A DNA stretch of 64,000 bases from Luteimonas huabeiensis HB2 (GTDB lineage Bacteria; Pseudomonadota; Gammaproteobacteria; Xanthomonadales; Xanthomonadaceae). Location of the stretch: the NCBI RefSeq assembly GCF_000559025.1, contig NZ_JAAN01000042.1:1-64000 (forward strand), in the 5' to 3' direction. Positions 51,332 through 60,255 of the stretch are shown here, in pieces. Below the pieces are notes generated by a model. The model did no database searches, was not told the origin of the DNA, and worked only from the letters and a program-made list of their open reading frames with translations. How positions within the stretch are numbered: the stretch's first letter is position 1; the number at the start of each line of letters is the position of its first letter. Made by a program: the position numbers and the translations under genes.

Positions 51332-52372
51332 TCAGGCCAGGCAGGCGTCGACCAGCCGCGCGAAGGCGTCGCCGCCGCGCATCGGGTCGGCCACCGGCAG
51401 GCCGAGGCGCGCGGCGGCGTCCTCGATCGCCCGCCGCGCCGCGTCGTCGTCGAGGCCGCCGGTGTTGAGGCTCACGCCCGCGCAGCGGATCGCCGGGTTG
51501 GTGCGCGCGCCGAGCCGCAGCGCCAGCTCGATGGTCTCCTCGACCGAGGGCAGCGCGTAGTGCGGATGGCCGAGCACGCGCTCGCGGCCATGTGCGTGGC
51601 AGACCACGATCGCATCCGGCTGGCTGCCGTGCAGCAGCGCCAGCGACACGCCCGCATAGGCCGGGTGCGACAGCGAGCCCTGGCCCTCGATCACGTCCCA
51701 GTGGTCCGGGTCGGCGTCCGGCGACAGCAGCTCGGCGGCGCCGGCGGCGAAGTCCGCGACCACGGCGTCGATCGGGATGCCGCGCCCGGCGATCAGGATG
51801 CCGGTCTGGCCGCTGGCGCGGAAGTCCGCGTCGATCCCGCGCTGGCGCAGCGCGCGCGCCAGCGCGAGCGCGGTGTACTTCTTGCCCAGCGCGCAATCGG
51901 TGCCGACGGTGAGCAGGCGCCGGCCGCTGCGCTTGCGGCCGCTGGCCAGCGGCAGGCCCGGCGGCGGCTCGCGCACGTCGATCAGCCGGCGGCCGTGCGC
52001 GATCGCCGCCTGCCGCAGCGGCTCGAGATCGCCCAGGCGGGCGTGCAGGCCGGCGACGAGATCGAGGCCCGCGTGCAGCGCTTCCAGCAGCGGCGGCAGC
52101 CACGCGGGCGGGATCCGGCCGCCGGGATTGGCGACGCCGACGACCATCGCGCGCGCGCCGAGCGCGCGCGCCCGCGCCGGCGTCAGCCGCGGCAGTCCCG
52201 TGGTGATGGTCGCCTCGCGGCAGGCGAACTCGCCGACGCAGCGCTCGCGGGCCCAGTCGCGCAGCCCGAAGGCGGTCTTGGCGTAGCCGGGCTCGGCGAT
52301 GTCGCCCAGGAACAGCAGGTAGGGCTGCGGGAGCGCATCGGCCTCGCGCAGCGCGGGAACGGCATTCGGCAT
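51332..52372 (-). CDS. dgcN: DUF1611 protein DgcN, probable D-glutamate N-acetyltransferase
   Basis: The 346-residue protein has the DUF1611 layout. The N-terminal domain has LFLGDIAEPGYAKTAFGLRD and VVGVANPGGRIP. The C-terminal P-loop domain has GTDCALGKK at about 157-165, SGQTGILIAGRGIPIDAV, EGQGSLSHPAYAG and CHAHGRERVLGHPHYALPS. DUF1611 was assigned as DgcN, which acetylates D-glutamate in a pathway completed by racemase DgcA, a homologue of which is encoded at 56.2-57.2 kb. The start at MPNAVPALRE (52372) has no evident ribosome site. The gene lies between the TonB receptor and the serine hydrolase in one operon. Confidence 0.88.
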   Translation of the reverse strand: MPNAVPALREADALPQPYLLFLGDIAEPGYAKTAFGLRDWARERCVGEFACREATITTGLPRLTPARARALGARAMVVGVANPGGRIPPAWLPPLLEALHAGLDLVAGLHARLGDLEPLRQAAIAHGRRLIDVREPPPGLPLASGRKRSGRRLLTVGTDCALGKKYTALALARALRQRGIDADFRASGQTGILIAGRGIPIDAVVADFAAGAAELLSPDADPDHWDVIEGQGSLSHPAYAGVSLALLHGSQPDAIVVCHAHGRERVLGHPHYALPSVEETIELALRLGARTNPAIRCAGVSLNTGGLDDDAARRAIEDAAARLGLPVADPMRGGDAFARLVDACLA

Positions 52373-52431
52373 GGGGGAGGCGCTCGGATGCGGTCGGGTG
52401 CGTCGTCCCGGGTGGCGGGCGGCGCTCGGAG

Positions 52432-54759
52432 TCAGAAGCGGTAGTCGAACTCGATGCCGAAGGTGCGCGGCTGGATCGGCACCGCGGCCAGGTGCCCGCG
52501 CGCGCCGGTGAGCGCACCGTCGATCGGCGCGATCGACGACCAGCCGTCCTCGCCGGTGACGTTGTTGACGTAGGCGCGCAGCGACCAGCGGTCGCGGCCG
52601 ATGCCGGCGTACAGGTCGAGCGCGCGGTAGCTGTCGAGTTCCAGCGGCGGGGTCAGCGCCTCCCCCAGCACCGTGGAGGGATCGCCCGGCGCGGTCAGGC
52701 GCTGGCGCTCGGTGGTGTCGTTGACGCGATCGCCGGTCCAGCGCAGCGCGGCGCCGACCTGGCCGTCCAGGCCGCCGGCGGTGGCGAACGCGTACTCGGC
52801 GGTCGCCGACCACGACAACTTCGGCACGTAAGGCATGCGGTCGCCGCCCAGGCCGGTGTTGAGGATCACGTCGAAGCCGTCCTGCGGGATCACCGTCGGC
52901 TCGAAGTCGTTCTTGACGCTGGCGCGGGTGTAGGCCGCGTTGAGGCCGAGCAGCAGGCGGTCGGTGGCGCGGAACAGCGCCGCCAGCTCCACGCCCTCGC
53001 TCTTGGCCTCGCCGCCGTTGACCAGGCCGCCGATGCCGTTGAACGACGAGGCCACCTGGATGTCCTCCCAGTCGATCCGGAACGCGGCCAGGTCGAGCTG
53101 CACACGGCGCTCGGCGAACTGCGACTTCAGCCCGGCCTCGTAGCTGGACAGCATCGAGGAGTCCACGCTGGGCGGCATGCCGGCGAGCGCGACGTTCGGG
53201 CCGCCCGGCTGGTAGCCGGTGGCGGCGCGCAGGTACAGCAGCACGTCATCGGCGAGCTTGAACTGCGGGCTCAGGCTCCAGGTGAACACGTCCTCGCTGG
53301 ATTCGCCCGGCGCGTCGCCGATGGGCGCGAGGATGCCGGCGCTGACGTTCTGGCTGAACCACTGCTCGTTGCGCGCCTGGCGGATGCCGGCGTCGAGCTT
53401 GAAGCGCTCGCCGATGCGCCAGGAACCGTTGGCGAACAGCGCGAGTTCCTCGTAGGTGCTCGGCAGCGCGATCCGCGCGAGCGTCGAATAGGCCTCGCCG
53501 CCGGCCGGCAGCGGCGAGCCGTCGCGCTGGCCCAGCCAGGCGAACTGGCTCTGCTCCGCGTCCTCCTTGGTGTAGAACACGCCGACCATCCACTCGAAGC
53601 GGCCGCCGCTGGCGGAGGTCAGGCGGAACTCCTGGGTCAGCTTGTCGAGGTCGAAGTCGTAGCGCGTGAACGAACTGCCGGGCTCGGGCAGGCCCAGCAG
53701 CTGGTCGGCCACTTCGCCGAACTGCACGGTGGTGTCGATCCGGTCCATCGTCTTCGTGTTCGACCAGCCGGTGGCGGAGACGAAATCGCCCCAGCCCAGG
53801 TCCCAGGCCAGGCTCAGCGAGGCCAGCGTCAGCTTCTTGTCGAACGGCTGCCGTTGCCAGCTGCGGCCCGACAGCTCGCCGGCCAGCGGCGCCCGGGTCT
53901 GCGGATCGAGCGCGACGCTGGCGCGGTCGTCGCTGCGCACGCGCTGCTGCAGCACCGACAAGCCGACGTCGACGGTATCGCCGTCCCAGGACAGCGCCGC
54001 GCGCGCGCCGGTCTGCTCGCCGGTGTTGACGTCGCGGCGGCCGTCGACGGCGTTGTCGGTGTAGCCGGGCAGGCCGTTGCGGGCGGCGCTGACGCGCAGG
54101 CCGAGCCGGTCGTCGTGCAGCGGCAGGCTGGCGCCGAAGCGCCCGTTCCAGTCGTGTCCGCCGTCCTGCACCGCGCGCCCGCCGAGGCCGACGCGGAACT
54201 CGCGGCCGGCCGCGTCCGGCGCATGGGTCACGTACTTGAGCAGGCCGCCGATCGCGCCGGCGCCGTAGAGCGTGCCCTGCGGCCCGCGCAGCACCTCGAC
54301 CCGGCTGATGTCGTAGGGCAGCAGGTCGAGCATCAGCGCGCCCGCGCCCTGGTAGATGCCGCTGGAACCGACCGGCACCTCGTCGATGTAGGTCGCCACG
54401 GTGGCGCCCGAGGACAGCGCGGAGATGCCGCGCAGCGATACCGAGGTCAGGCCGGGGCTGCCGGCGTTCTGCACCTGCAGGCCGGGGATCAGGGCGGCGT
54501 AGTCGGACAGCGAGCTGGCGCCCAGGTTCTCCAGCTCGCGCTCGCCGACCACGCTGATCGAGGCGCCGACGTCGCGCACGTTCTCCACGCGCTTGTTGGC
54601 GGTGACCACCACGGTGTCGAGCGTGGACGCGTCGCCCGCGGCGAGCGCGCCGACGTCCTGCGCCAGCGCCGGCACCGCGGCGGCGCAGGCCAGGCTCGCG
54701 GCGACGGCCATCGACAGCGGGGAGCGGCACCACGGGCGTGCGGGCTGGAACGCGTTCAT
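52432..54759 (-). CDS. TonB-dependent receptor of the D-Glu/peptide cluster
   Basis: The 775-residue outer-membrane receptor has a signal peptide (about 1-32, ending PALAQDV). A TonB-box-like segment DTVVVTANKR follows. The plug domain (to about residue 160) includes SLSDYAALIPGLQVQN and RVEVLRGPQGTLYGAGAIGG. A 22-strand barrel ends FGIEFDYRF. The substrate is not seen from sequence. Its place as first gene of an operon with DgcN and a serine hydrolase suggests uptake of D-amino-acid peptides or muropeptides. A GGGGAG ribosome site lies 7 bases before the ATG at 54759. The shared promoter block is at 54852-54892. Confidence 0.93.
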   Translation of the reverse strand: MNAFQPARPWCRSPLSMAVAASLACAAAVPALAQDVGALAAGDASTLDTVVVTANKRVENVRDVGASISVVGERELENLGASSLSDYAALIPGLQVQNAGSPGLTSVSLRGISALSSGATVATYIDEVPVGSSGIYQGAGALMLDLLPYDISRVEVLRGPQGTLYGAGAIGGLLKYVTHAPDAAGREFRVGLGGRAVQDGGHDWNGRFGASLPLHDDRLGLRVSAARNGLPGYTDNAVDGRRDVNTGEQTGARAALSWDGDTVDVGLSVLQQRVRSDDRASVALDPQTRAPLAGELSGRSWQRQPFDKKLTLASLSLAWDLGWGDFVSATGWSNTKTMDRIDTTVQFGEVADQLLGLPEPGSSFTRYDFDLDKLTQEFRLTSASGGRFEWMVGVFYTKEDAEQSQFAWLGQRDGSPLPAGGEAYSTLARIALPSTYEELALFANGSWRIGERFKLDAGIRQARNEQWFSQNVSAGILAPIGDAPGESSEDVFTWSLSPQFKLADDVLLYLRAATGYQPGGPNVALAGMPPSVDSSMLSSYEAGLKSQFAERRVQLDLAAFRIDWEDIQVASSFNGIGGLVNGGEAKSEGVELAALFRATDRLLLGLNAAYTRASVKNDFEPTVIPQDGFDVILNTGLGGDRMPYVPKLSWSATAEYAFATAGGLDGQVGAALRWTGDRVNDTTERQRLTAPGDPSTVLGEALTPPLELDSYRALDLYAGIGRDRWSLRAYVNNVTGEDGWSSIAPIDGALTGARGHLAAVPIQPRTFGIEFDYRF

Positions 54760-54851
54760 GTCTGGGCTCCCCGGCCGGTCGGCGGAATGGGTCATCGGAA
54801 TCGAGCGGTCGACCACCCGGCGGGCCCCCTGGCGGCGATGCGCACCGGATA

Positions 54852-54892
54852 TCCTGATTGGGGATCATGATCCCAATCGGAGAATTGTCAAC
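54852..54892 (-). promoter_or_regulatory. Promoter/operator of TonB-dgcN operon, shared with hydrolase-dgcA operon
   Basis: On the minus strand TTGACA (-35, 54891-54886) is followed 16 bases later by CATGAT (-10-like, 54869-54864). The -10 lies inside the perfect palindrome GGGATCATGATCCC at 54861-54874. The 30 bases from GATCATGATC outward match 59374-59403 at 29 positions. An operator over the -10 would suit repression by the XRE-cupin regulator nearby. Confidence 0.65.
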
Positions 54893-54937
54893 TCGTTCGG
54901 AAAACATGCCGGATCGGGCCGGCCGCCGCGCCGCAGG

Positions 54938-56200
54938 TCAGGGCAGCGCGCGGATCGGCCGGTCCAGCCGCCACAGCAGCAGCGCGGCGGCGACCGCGAG
55001 CCCCGCCAGCAGCAGGAAGAAGCCGGCGTGGTCGAGCCTCGACCACAGCGTGCCGACGACGCCGGCCAGCAGGCTGCCGGCGAACACGGCGAGGAACCAC
55101 GACGCGACGGTGGTCGCGCCGAGGCGCGCGGGCGCGAGCCTCGCGAACAGGCCGAGGCCGGTCGGCAGGATGTACAGCTCGCCCAGGGTCAGGAGGGCGA
55201 AGAACGCCAGCAGCCAGCCCCAGCCGACCCGCGATTCGCCGGCCACGGCGGCGACCGCGGCCAGCAGCCCGTAGGCGGCCGCGACGATCAGCGCGCCGAT
55301 CGCCATGCGGATCGCCGGCGAGGTCTCGCGGCCGGCGTCGGCGCGGCGGCGCCAGGCCATCAGCAGCAGCGGCGTCATCGCGATCACCAGCAGCGGGTTC
55401 AGCGACTGGAACCAGGTCATCGGGATCGCGCGCCCCGCCCAGCCGCGGTCCACGGCGGTGTCGATCCACAGCGGCAGCGTGTTGCCGATCTGCTCGTAGG
55501 CGCCGCGGAAGATCGTCGCCGCGATCCCGACGCCGAGCAGCAGCCGCCACAGTCGGCGGCGATCGCCGCGTTCCTGCCGCGCATCCGCCGGAGGCGGCGG
55601 GGCGCGCGGCGGCTCCGGCGGCAGGTCGTGGCGGCCGGCGACGTAGATCGCCAGCCCCAGGCACATGCCGATGCCCGCGGCGCCGAAGCCGTAGTGCCAG
55701 CCGTACAGCTCGCCGAGCGTGCCGCAGACCAGCGGCGCGAGGAAGCCGCCGATGTTGAGGCCCACGTAGTAGACGTTGTAGGCGCGCGCGCGGCGCGGAT
55801 CGTCGGCGCGGTAGAGGTCGCCGATCTGGCTCGGCAGGCTGGGCAGGAACAGGCCGTTGCCCAGCGCGATCGTGACCAGCGCGAGGTAGAACAGCGGCTC
55901 GAAGGCCATCACGAAGTGGCCCAGCGCCATGATCGTGCCGCCGAGGACCACCGCGTTGCGCTTGCCCAGCCAGCGGTCGGCGATCGCGCCGCCGAGGATC
56001 GGGGTGAAGTACGCCATCGCGGTGTAGGCGCCGTAGACGAAGGACGCCTTTTCCTGCGCGAACAGCAGCTGCTTGGTCATGTAGTAGACCAGCAGCGTGC
56101 GCATGCCGTAGTAGGAGAACAGCTCCCACGTCTGGGTGAGGAACAGCACGGTCAGCCCGCGCGGCTGCCCGAACCAGGTGCGGCCGCCGGGCGCGCTCAA
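54938..56200 (-). CDS. POT/PTR2 family transporter lacking canonical ExxER motif
   Basis: The 420-residue protein has about twelve to thirteen membrane segments and the PTR2 landmarks FSYYGMRTLLVYYMTKQLL and GLFLPSLPSQIGDLY. It also has YVGLNIGGFLAP. POT carriers usually take up di- and tripeptides with protons through an ExxER motif in helix 1. Here that segment reads TQTWELFSYYG, so the first Glu and the Arg are replaced. The subgroup may transport something else or couple differently. The start is the TTG at 56200, overlapping the dgcA stop as TTGA, so it is coupled to dgcA. It is last in the operon. Confidence 0.85.
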   Translation of the reverse strand: MSAPGGRTWFGQPRGLTVLFLTQTWELFSYYGMRTLLVYYMTKQLLFAQEKASFVYGAYTAMAYFTPILGGAIADRWLGKRNAVVLGGTIMALGHFVMAFEPLFYLALVTIALGNGLFLPSLPSQIGDLYRADDPRRARAYNVYYVGLNIGGFLAPLVCGTLGELYGWHYGFGAAGIGMCLGLAIYVAGRHDLPPEPPRAPPPPADARQERGDRRRLWRLLLGVGIAATIFRGAYEQIGNTLPLWIDTAVDRGWAGRAIPMTWFQSLNPLLVIAMTPLLLMAWRRRADAGRETSPAIRMAIGALIVAAAYGLLAAVAAVAGESRVGWGWLLAFFALLTLGELYILPTGLGLFARLAPARLGATTVASWFLAVFAGSLLAGVVGTLWSRLDHAGFFLLLAGLAVAAALLLWRLDRPIRALP

Positions 56201-57198
56201 CCGGGGGCCCCCGGGCCCCAGACCTCGTCGCCGCAGACGATGCGGCCGTCCTCGTAGCGCACCGACGGGCTGCGGTCCTGCGCCAGGAAGATCGGGCCGT
56301 CGAGGTCCACCACGTCGCAGTACTGCCCCAGCACGAACGCGGGCGCGGCGGCGAGGCTGGTGCCGGCCATGTTGCCCACCATCACCCGCTTGCCGAGCGC
56401 GCGCGCGCGTCTGGCCATCAGCAGGCCCTCGGTGAGGCCGCCGCACTTGTCGAGCTTGATGTTGACCACGTCGAAGTGGCGATGGCGCGCCTCCAGCTCG
56501 GCGAGGTCGAGGATGCTCTCGTCGGCGGCGATCGGCACCGCGCGCGCGATGCCGTCGAGCTCGTCCTCGCGGCCGCGCGCGCAGGGCTGCTCCAGCAGCG
56601 AGACGCCGGCCGCGACCAGCGCCGGCAGCAGCCGCGGCAGCGTGGCGGCGTCGTAGCCCTGGTTGGCGTCGACGCCGATCCAGGCTTCCGGGCAGCGCGC
56701 GCGCACCGCGCGCACGCGCGCGGCGTCGAGGTCCGGCTCGCCGGTCAGCTTCAGCTTCAGCGCGCGCGCCTGCGTGTAGGCGGCCGCGCGCTCGGCCATC
56801 GTTGCGGGATCGTCGGCGCCCACGGTGAAGGTGGTCAGCAGCGGGCGCACGCCGTCGAGCCCGGCGAGCCGCCACACCGGCAGGCCGCTGCGCTGCGATT
56901 CCAGTTCCCACAGCGCGCAGTCGAGCGCGTTGCGCGCGCCGCCGGCGGGCAGCAGCGCGCGCAGCGCGCCGCGGTCGAGTCCGGCCTCGATGCGCGGGCG
57001 CAGCGCTTCGAGCGTGGCCAGCATCGTCTCCGGGCGGTCGTCGTTGTAGTAGACGCCGGCGGCCTCGCCGCGGCCGACGTGGCGGCCGTCGCGCAGCGTG
57101 GCCACCGTCGCCGGCATCGCCTCGAACACGTGGCCGGCGATGCGGAACGGCGCCGCCAGCGGCAACGGTTCGTTGTGAAGTTCGAGCTCGACCGGCAC
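56197..57198 (-). CDS. dgcA: Enolase-superfamily epimerase DgcA, N-acetyl-D-Glu racemase or dipeptide epimerase
   Basis: The protein is 333 residues from the GTG at 57198, or 344 from a GTG at 57231. It has the enolase-superfamily barrel of dipeptide epimerases: the Lys pair in ALKLKLTG, metal ligands Asp in GVDANQGYD, Glu in LLEQPC and Asp in IAADESI, and the opposing Lys in NIKLDKCGG. Homologues include the L-Ala-D/L-Glu epimerase and DgcA, which racemises N-acetyl-D-glutamate made by DgcN. The dgcN gene in the twin operon favours DgcA. A GGGAG stretch about 13 bases before the 57198 GTG slightly favours it. It lies between a serine hydrolase and the POT transporter. Confidence 0.87.
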   Translation of the reverse strand: MPVELELHNEPLPLAAPFRIAGHVFEAMPATVATLRDGRHVGRGEAAGVYYNDDRPETMLATLEALRPRIEAGLDRGALRALLPAGGARNALDCALWELESQRSGLPVWRLAGLDGVRPLLTTFTVGADDPATMAERAAAYTQARALKLKLTGEPDLDAARVRAVRARCPEAWIGVDANQGYDAATLPRLLPALVAAGVSLLEQPCARGREDELDGIARAVPIAADESILDLAELEARHRHFDVVNIKLDKCGGLTEGLLMARRARALGKRVMVGNMAGTSLAAAPAFVLGQYCDVVDLDGPIFLAQDRSPSVRYEDGRIVCGDEVWGPGAPG

Positions 57199-57264
57199 GG
57201 CTGCGCGCGCTCCCGGGGCTGGATGTGGCACGGGGCCGGCAGCACGGGCCGCCGGCCGGCCGGT

Positions 57265-59286
57265 TCAGTAGTACGCGCCGAAGCCGACGACGTGGTGGGC
57301 GATGCCGATCCACAGCAGGAACAGGCAGGCCAGCGCGATCAGCAGCGCCCACAGCTTGGCGAGCAGCCGCCGGCGGCCGCGCAGCACCTGCCAGGCGTTC
57401 CAGACCGCGACCGCCGCGCCCAGCGGCAGCACCACCGTGGCGAACAGCCGCAGCGCGACGATCGGGCCGTCGCTGCCGGGACCGGTCAGCTCCAGGTTGC
57501 CGAGCATCGCCACCACCAGGCCCAGCACCGAACCGATGGACAGCAGCACCAGCAGCGCCGCGATCCGCACCCACCGGTGCGCGCGCGCATCCGCGCCCGC
57601 CAGCCGGTAGGGCACGCCGTAATAGCGCCGCACCAGCGCCGAGACCGGCCACGCCACCACGGTCAGCAGCAGGATCGCCAGGCTCGCCGCCAGCAGCAGC
57701 GGCGCCAGCGCGGCCCAGGCCGACAGCCGCTCGAACAACATGATCGGCGCGTACGGCTCCAGGCTGAAGCGCGTCACCCGGCCGTCGACCACCTCGGCCG
57801 CCAGCCGGTCGCTGCTGGCGGTGTCCTGCCACAGGTAGGGCTCGATCTGGCGCCATCGCTTCGGCGCGCCGCTCGGGCCGAGCGCCAGGTTCACGCCGAT
57901 CGTGCCGTCTTCGTTGGCCACCACCTTCACCGGGCCGAGCAGGTTGGCCAGCGAGAGGAAGCTGCTTTCGGGCCGGCGGCTGCTGACGTAGGTCCCCGCG
58001 ATCTCACGCGCGTACCGCTTCGCCTCGTCCTCCGCCACGCGCTTCGGCGCCGCCGGCGGCCCGGGCAGGTAGCGGTCGGCGAAGCCGCGCGACAGCGCAT
58101 AGCGGATGTGGCCCGTCGCGCCGTCGCGCCCGGAACTGTTCATCGACACGAACACGCCGATGCCGTCGTCGGGGAACAGCTGCAGGTCGCTGTGGAACCA
58201 CTGCGTGTCGCCGCCGTGCGAGATCGCGCGATGGCCGTTGAGCGTGGTCTCGTAGAAGCCGAGCATCATGCGGTTGAGCGGCCCGACCGAAGCCTGTCCG
58301 GTCGAATGCATCGCGCGCGCGGTCTCCGCGCGCAGGATGCGGCCGTCGCCGTAGGCGCCGCCCTGCAGGTGCGCGATCATGAAGCGCGCCATGTCCGCGC
58401 CGGTGGAGGCCAGGCTGCCCGCGGGCGCCAGGCTGATGAACTCGTAGGGCTTGGGCTCGCCGTCCGATGCCTTGGCGTAGCCCTTCGACATGCCCGCCAG
58501 CAACGGCGCCGGCAGCGGCTGGCGGAAGCTGGAGCGCGCCATGCCCAGCGGCCGGAACAGGTGCCGCTCGACGTAGTCGTCGAAGGGTTCGCCCGAGACG
58601 CGCTCGACGATGTAGCCCGCCAGCGCCGTGGCGTAGTTGGAATAGGCCGGGGTGGTCCCCGGCACGTGGATGCGCTCGGGCACCCAGCGCTTGAGCGCGT
58701 CGCCCAGCGGCACCAGCTCCTCGGCGCGCGCGGTGATCAGCGCGCGGATCTGTTCTTCCATGCCAGTGGTGTGGGTCATCACCTGGCGCAGCGTCGCCGG
58801 CACGCCGTCGCGCGCCGGGATCTCGAAGTCGAGGTACTGGTTCACGTCGGCGTCGAGGTCGAGCCTGCCCTGCTCCACCAGCTGCATCACCGCGGTCCAG
58901 GTGAACAGCTTCGACACCGAGCCGGGGCGGAACAGCGTGTGCTCGGGATCGACCGGCGCGCGCGCGGCGAGGTCGGCGTAGCCGTAGCCCTTCTGCAGCA
59001 GCACCTCGCCGTCCTTCACCACCACGACCACCGCGCCGGCCACGTCGCCCGCGTCCAGCGCGTAGGGCAGGAAGCCGTCCAGCCAGGCCTCGAGGTCGGG
59101 GCGGGTCAGGCGGGCCGTCTCCGCCGGCGCCGGCGCGGGCGCGGGCTCGCCGGCCGTTTCCGCGGCCGGCGCGACCGGCGTCGGCGCCGGCACGGCCGCG
59201 GGCGGGAGCGAGGCTTCCTGCGCCGCGGCGCAGGCGAGCCCGGCCGCCAGCAGCCAGCCGCACAGGATCGAGGGAATCGCGCGCAT
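57265..59286 (-). CDS. Membrane-anchored serine hydrolase of the D-Glu cluster
   Basis: The 673-residue protein has a signal peptide (about 1-22) and a Pro/Ala/Glu-rich linker to residue ~60. A beta-lactamase/D-aminopeptidase-type domain follows, with SxxK Ser123-Val-Ser-Lys126, YxN in TPAYSNYATAL and an HGG in ISHGGDTQWF. A beta-rich region and about four C-terminal membrane helices (after residue ~530) complete it. The catalytic domain thus faces the periplasm. With DgcA and a peptide-type carrier in the same operon, it may trim D-residue peptides. A GGAGA site precedes the ATG at 59286. The promoter block is at 59362-59403. Confidence 0.88.
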   Translation of the reverse strand: MRAIPSILCGWLLAAGLACAAAQEASLPPAAVPAPTPVAPAAETAGEPAPAPAPAETARLTRPDLEAWLDGFLPYALDAGDVAGAVVVVVKDGEVLLQKGYGYADLAARAPVDPEHTLFRPGSVSKLFTWTAVMQLVEQGRLDLDADVNQYLDFEIPARDGVPATLRQVMTHTTGMEEQIRALITARAEELVPLGDALKRWVPERIHVPGTTPAYSNYATALAGYIVERVSGEPFDDYVERHLFRPLGMARSSFRQPLPAPLLAGMSKGYAKASDGEPKPYEFISLAPAGSLASTGADMARFMIAHLQGGAYGDGRILRAETARAMHSTGQASVGPLNRMMLGFYETTLNGHRAISHGGDTQWFHSDLQLFPDDGIGVFVSMNSSGRDGATGHIRYALSRGFADRYLPGPPAAPKRVAEDEAKRYAREIAGTYVSSRRPESSFLSLANLLGPVKVVANEDGTIGVNLALGPSGAPKRWRQIEPYLWQDTASSDRLAAEVVDGRVTRFSLEPYAPIMLFERLSAWAALAPLLLAASLAILLLTVVAWPVSALVRRYYGVPYRLAGADARAHRWVRIAALLVLLSIGSVLGLVVAMLGNLELTGPGSDGPIVALRLFATVVLPLGAAVAVWNAWQVLRGRRRLLAKLWALLIALACLFLLWIGIAHHVVGFGAYY

Positions 59287-59361
59287 CGAACGGTCTCCGG
59301 GCGGGGTGACGACTTCGGGACGCCGCGGCCGCGCCCGCACCGCGGCCCGCCCCTTCGACTG

Positions 59362-59403
59362 TCCTGATCTGGCGATCATGATCCCAATTGGAGAATTGTC
59401 AAC
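59362..59403 (-). promoter_or_regulatory. Promoter/operator of hydrolase-dgcA-POT operon
   Basis: TTGACA (-35, 59402-59397) and CATGAT (16 bases on, 59380-59375) lie on the minus strand. The palindrome GATCATGATC is at 59374-59383. The block is nearly identical to that at 54852-54892 and lies between the operon and the divergent XRE-cupin gene. Confidence 0.65.
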
Positions 59404-59526
59404 CGGGACCGAGCCGATGCACCTCAGCGTATCGATCGCGGCCCTTCCCAGCGATCCCCGGCGGGGCGATCATGCTCCCCCGCGGGCACGAGCCATCGCG
59501 GGCGTTCTCCTGGAGATCCGGCACGG

Positions 59527-60219
59527 ATGACATCGCAACACCCCACCATCGGCGGGCTGCTGCGCTCGCTGCGCGCGCGCAGGGGCTGGACGCTCAAGCA
59601 GATGAGCGAGCATTCCGGCATTCCGCTGTCGACCCTGTCGAAGGTCGAGCACGACCGCCTGACCCTGACCTACGACAAGCTGCTGCAGCTCAGCCAGCGC
59701 CTGCAGCTGCGCATGTCGGAACTGTTCGCCGAGCAGACCGAGGCGCCCGAGCCCGCGGTCACCGCGCGCCGCAGCATCGGCCGGATCGAGGACGCGATCC
59801 GCGTCACCACGCCCAACTACGACTACCACTACCTGTGCCCGGAACTGCGCCGCAAGCGCATGATCCCGGTGCTGACCCGGGTGCGCGCGAAGAGCCTCGA
59901 CGAGTTCGGCGAGCTGGTGCGCCATTCCGGCGAGGAGTACGTCCACGTCCTGGAAGGCCGCGTGGAGGTGCATACCGAGTTCTACGACCCGATCGTCCTG
60001 GAAACCGGCGAATCGGTGTACATCGACTCCAACATGGGCCACGCCTACATCGCCGCCGACGGCTGCGACGAGGTGCTGCTGCTCGGCGTCTGCTCCAGCG
60101 CCGACGAGCACCTGATGGAATCGCTGATGACGCTGCACGCCGACGAGAGCGCGCCGCAGGCGCGAGCGCCCGCGAAACCCGCCAGGCGCATCGCGAAGAA
60201 GAAGCCCGCCAGACGCTAG
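59527..60219 (+). CDS. XRE-cupin transcriptional regulator, probable controller of the dgc operons
   Basis: The 230-residue protein has an XRE HTH (about 8-62, LLRSLRARRGWTLKQMSEHS to LLQLSQRLQLRMSELF). A linker and a cupin sensor domain follow (about 120-200, with HSGEEYVHVLEGRVEVHTEF and ETGESVYIDSNMGHAYIA). A very basic tail, KPARRIAKKKPARR, ends the protein. XRE-cupin proteins repress or activate catabolic genes for amino-acid-like ligands, for example PuuR. Its position divergent from the hydrolase-dgcA operon, with the shared operator between, makes it the best candidate regulator. Known DgcR proteins are of a different family. A GGAGAT site precedes the ATG. Confidence 0.9.
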   Translation: MTSQHPTIGGLLRSLRARRGWTLKQMSEHSGIPLSTLSKVEHDRLTLTYDKLLQLSQRLQLRMSELFAEQTEAPEPAVTARRSIGRIEDAIRVTTPNYDYHYLCPELRRKRMIPVLTRVRAKSLDEFGELVRHSGEEYVHVLEGRVEVHTEFYDPIVLETGESVYIDSNMGHAYIAADGCDEVLLLGVCSSADEHLMESLMTLHADESAPQARAPAKPARRIAKKKPARR

Positions 60220-60255
60220 GCGGCATCGACATTCATCGCGCGAAAGCGGTCCCTC

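Noticed and set aside
49683-59286. True beta-lactamases for the two serine hydrolases
   Set aside because: They have SxxK and YxN motifs but long extra domains and a catabolic gene context, unlike resistance enzymes.
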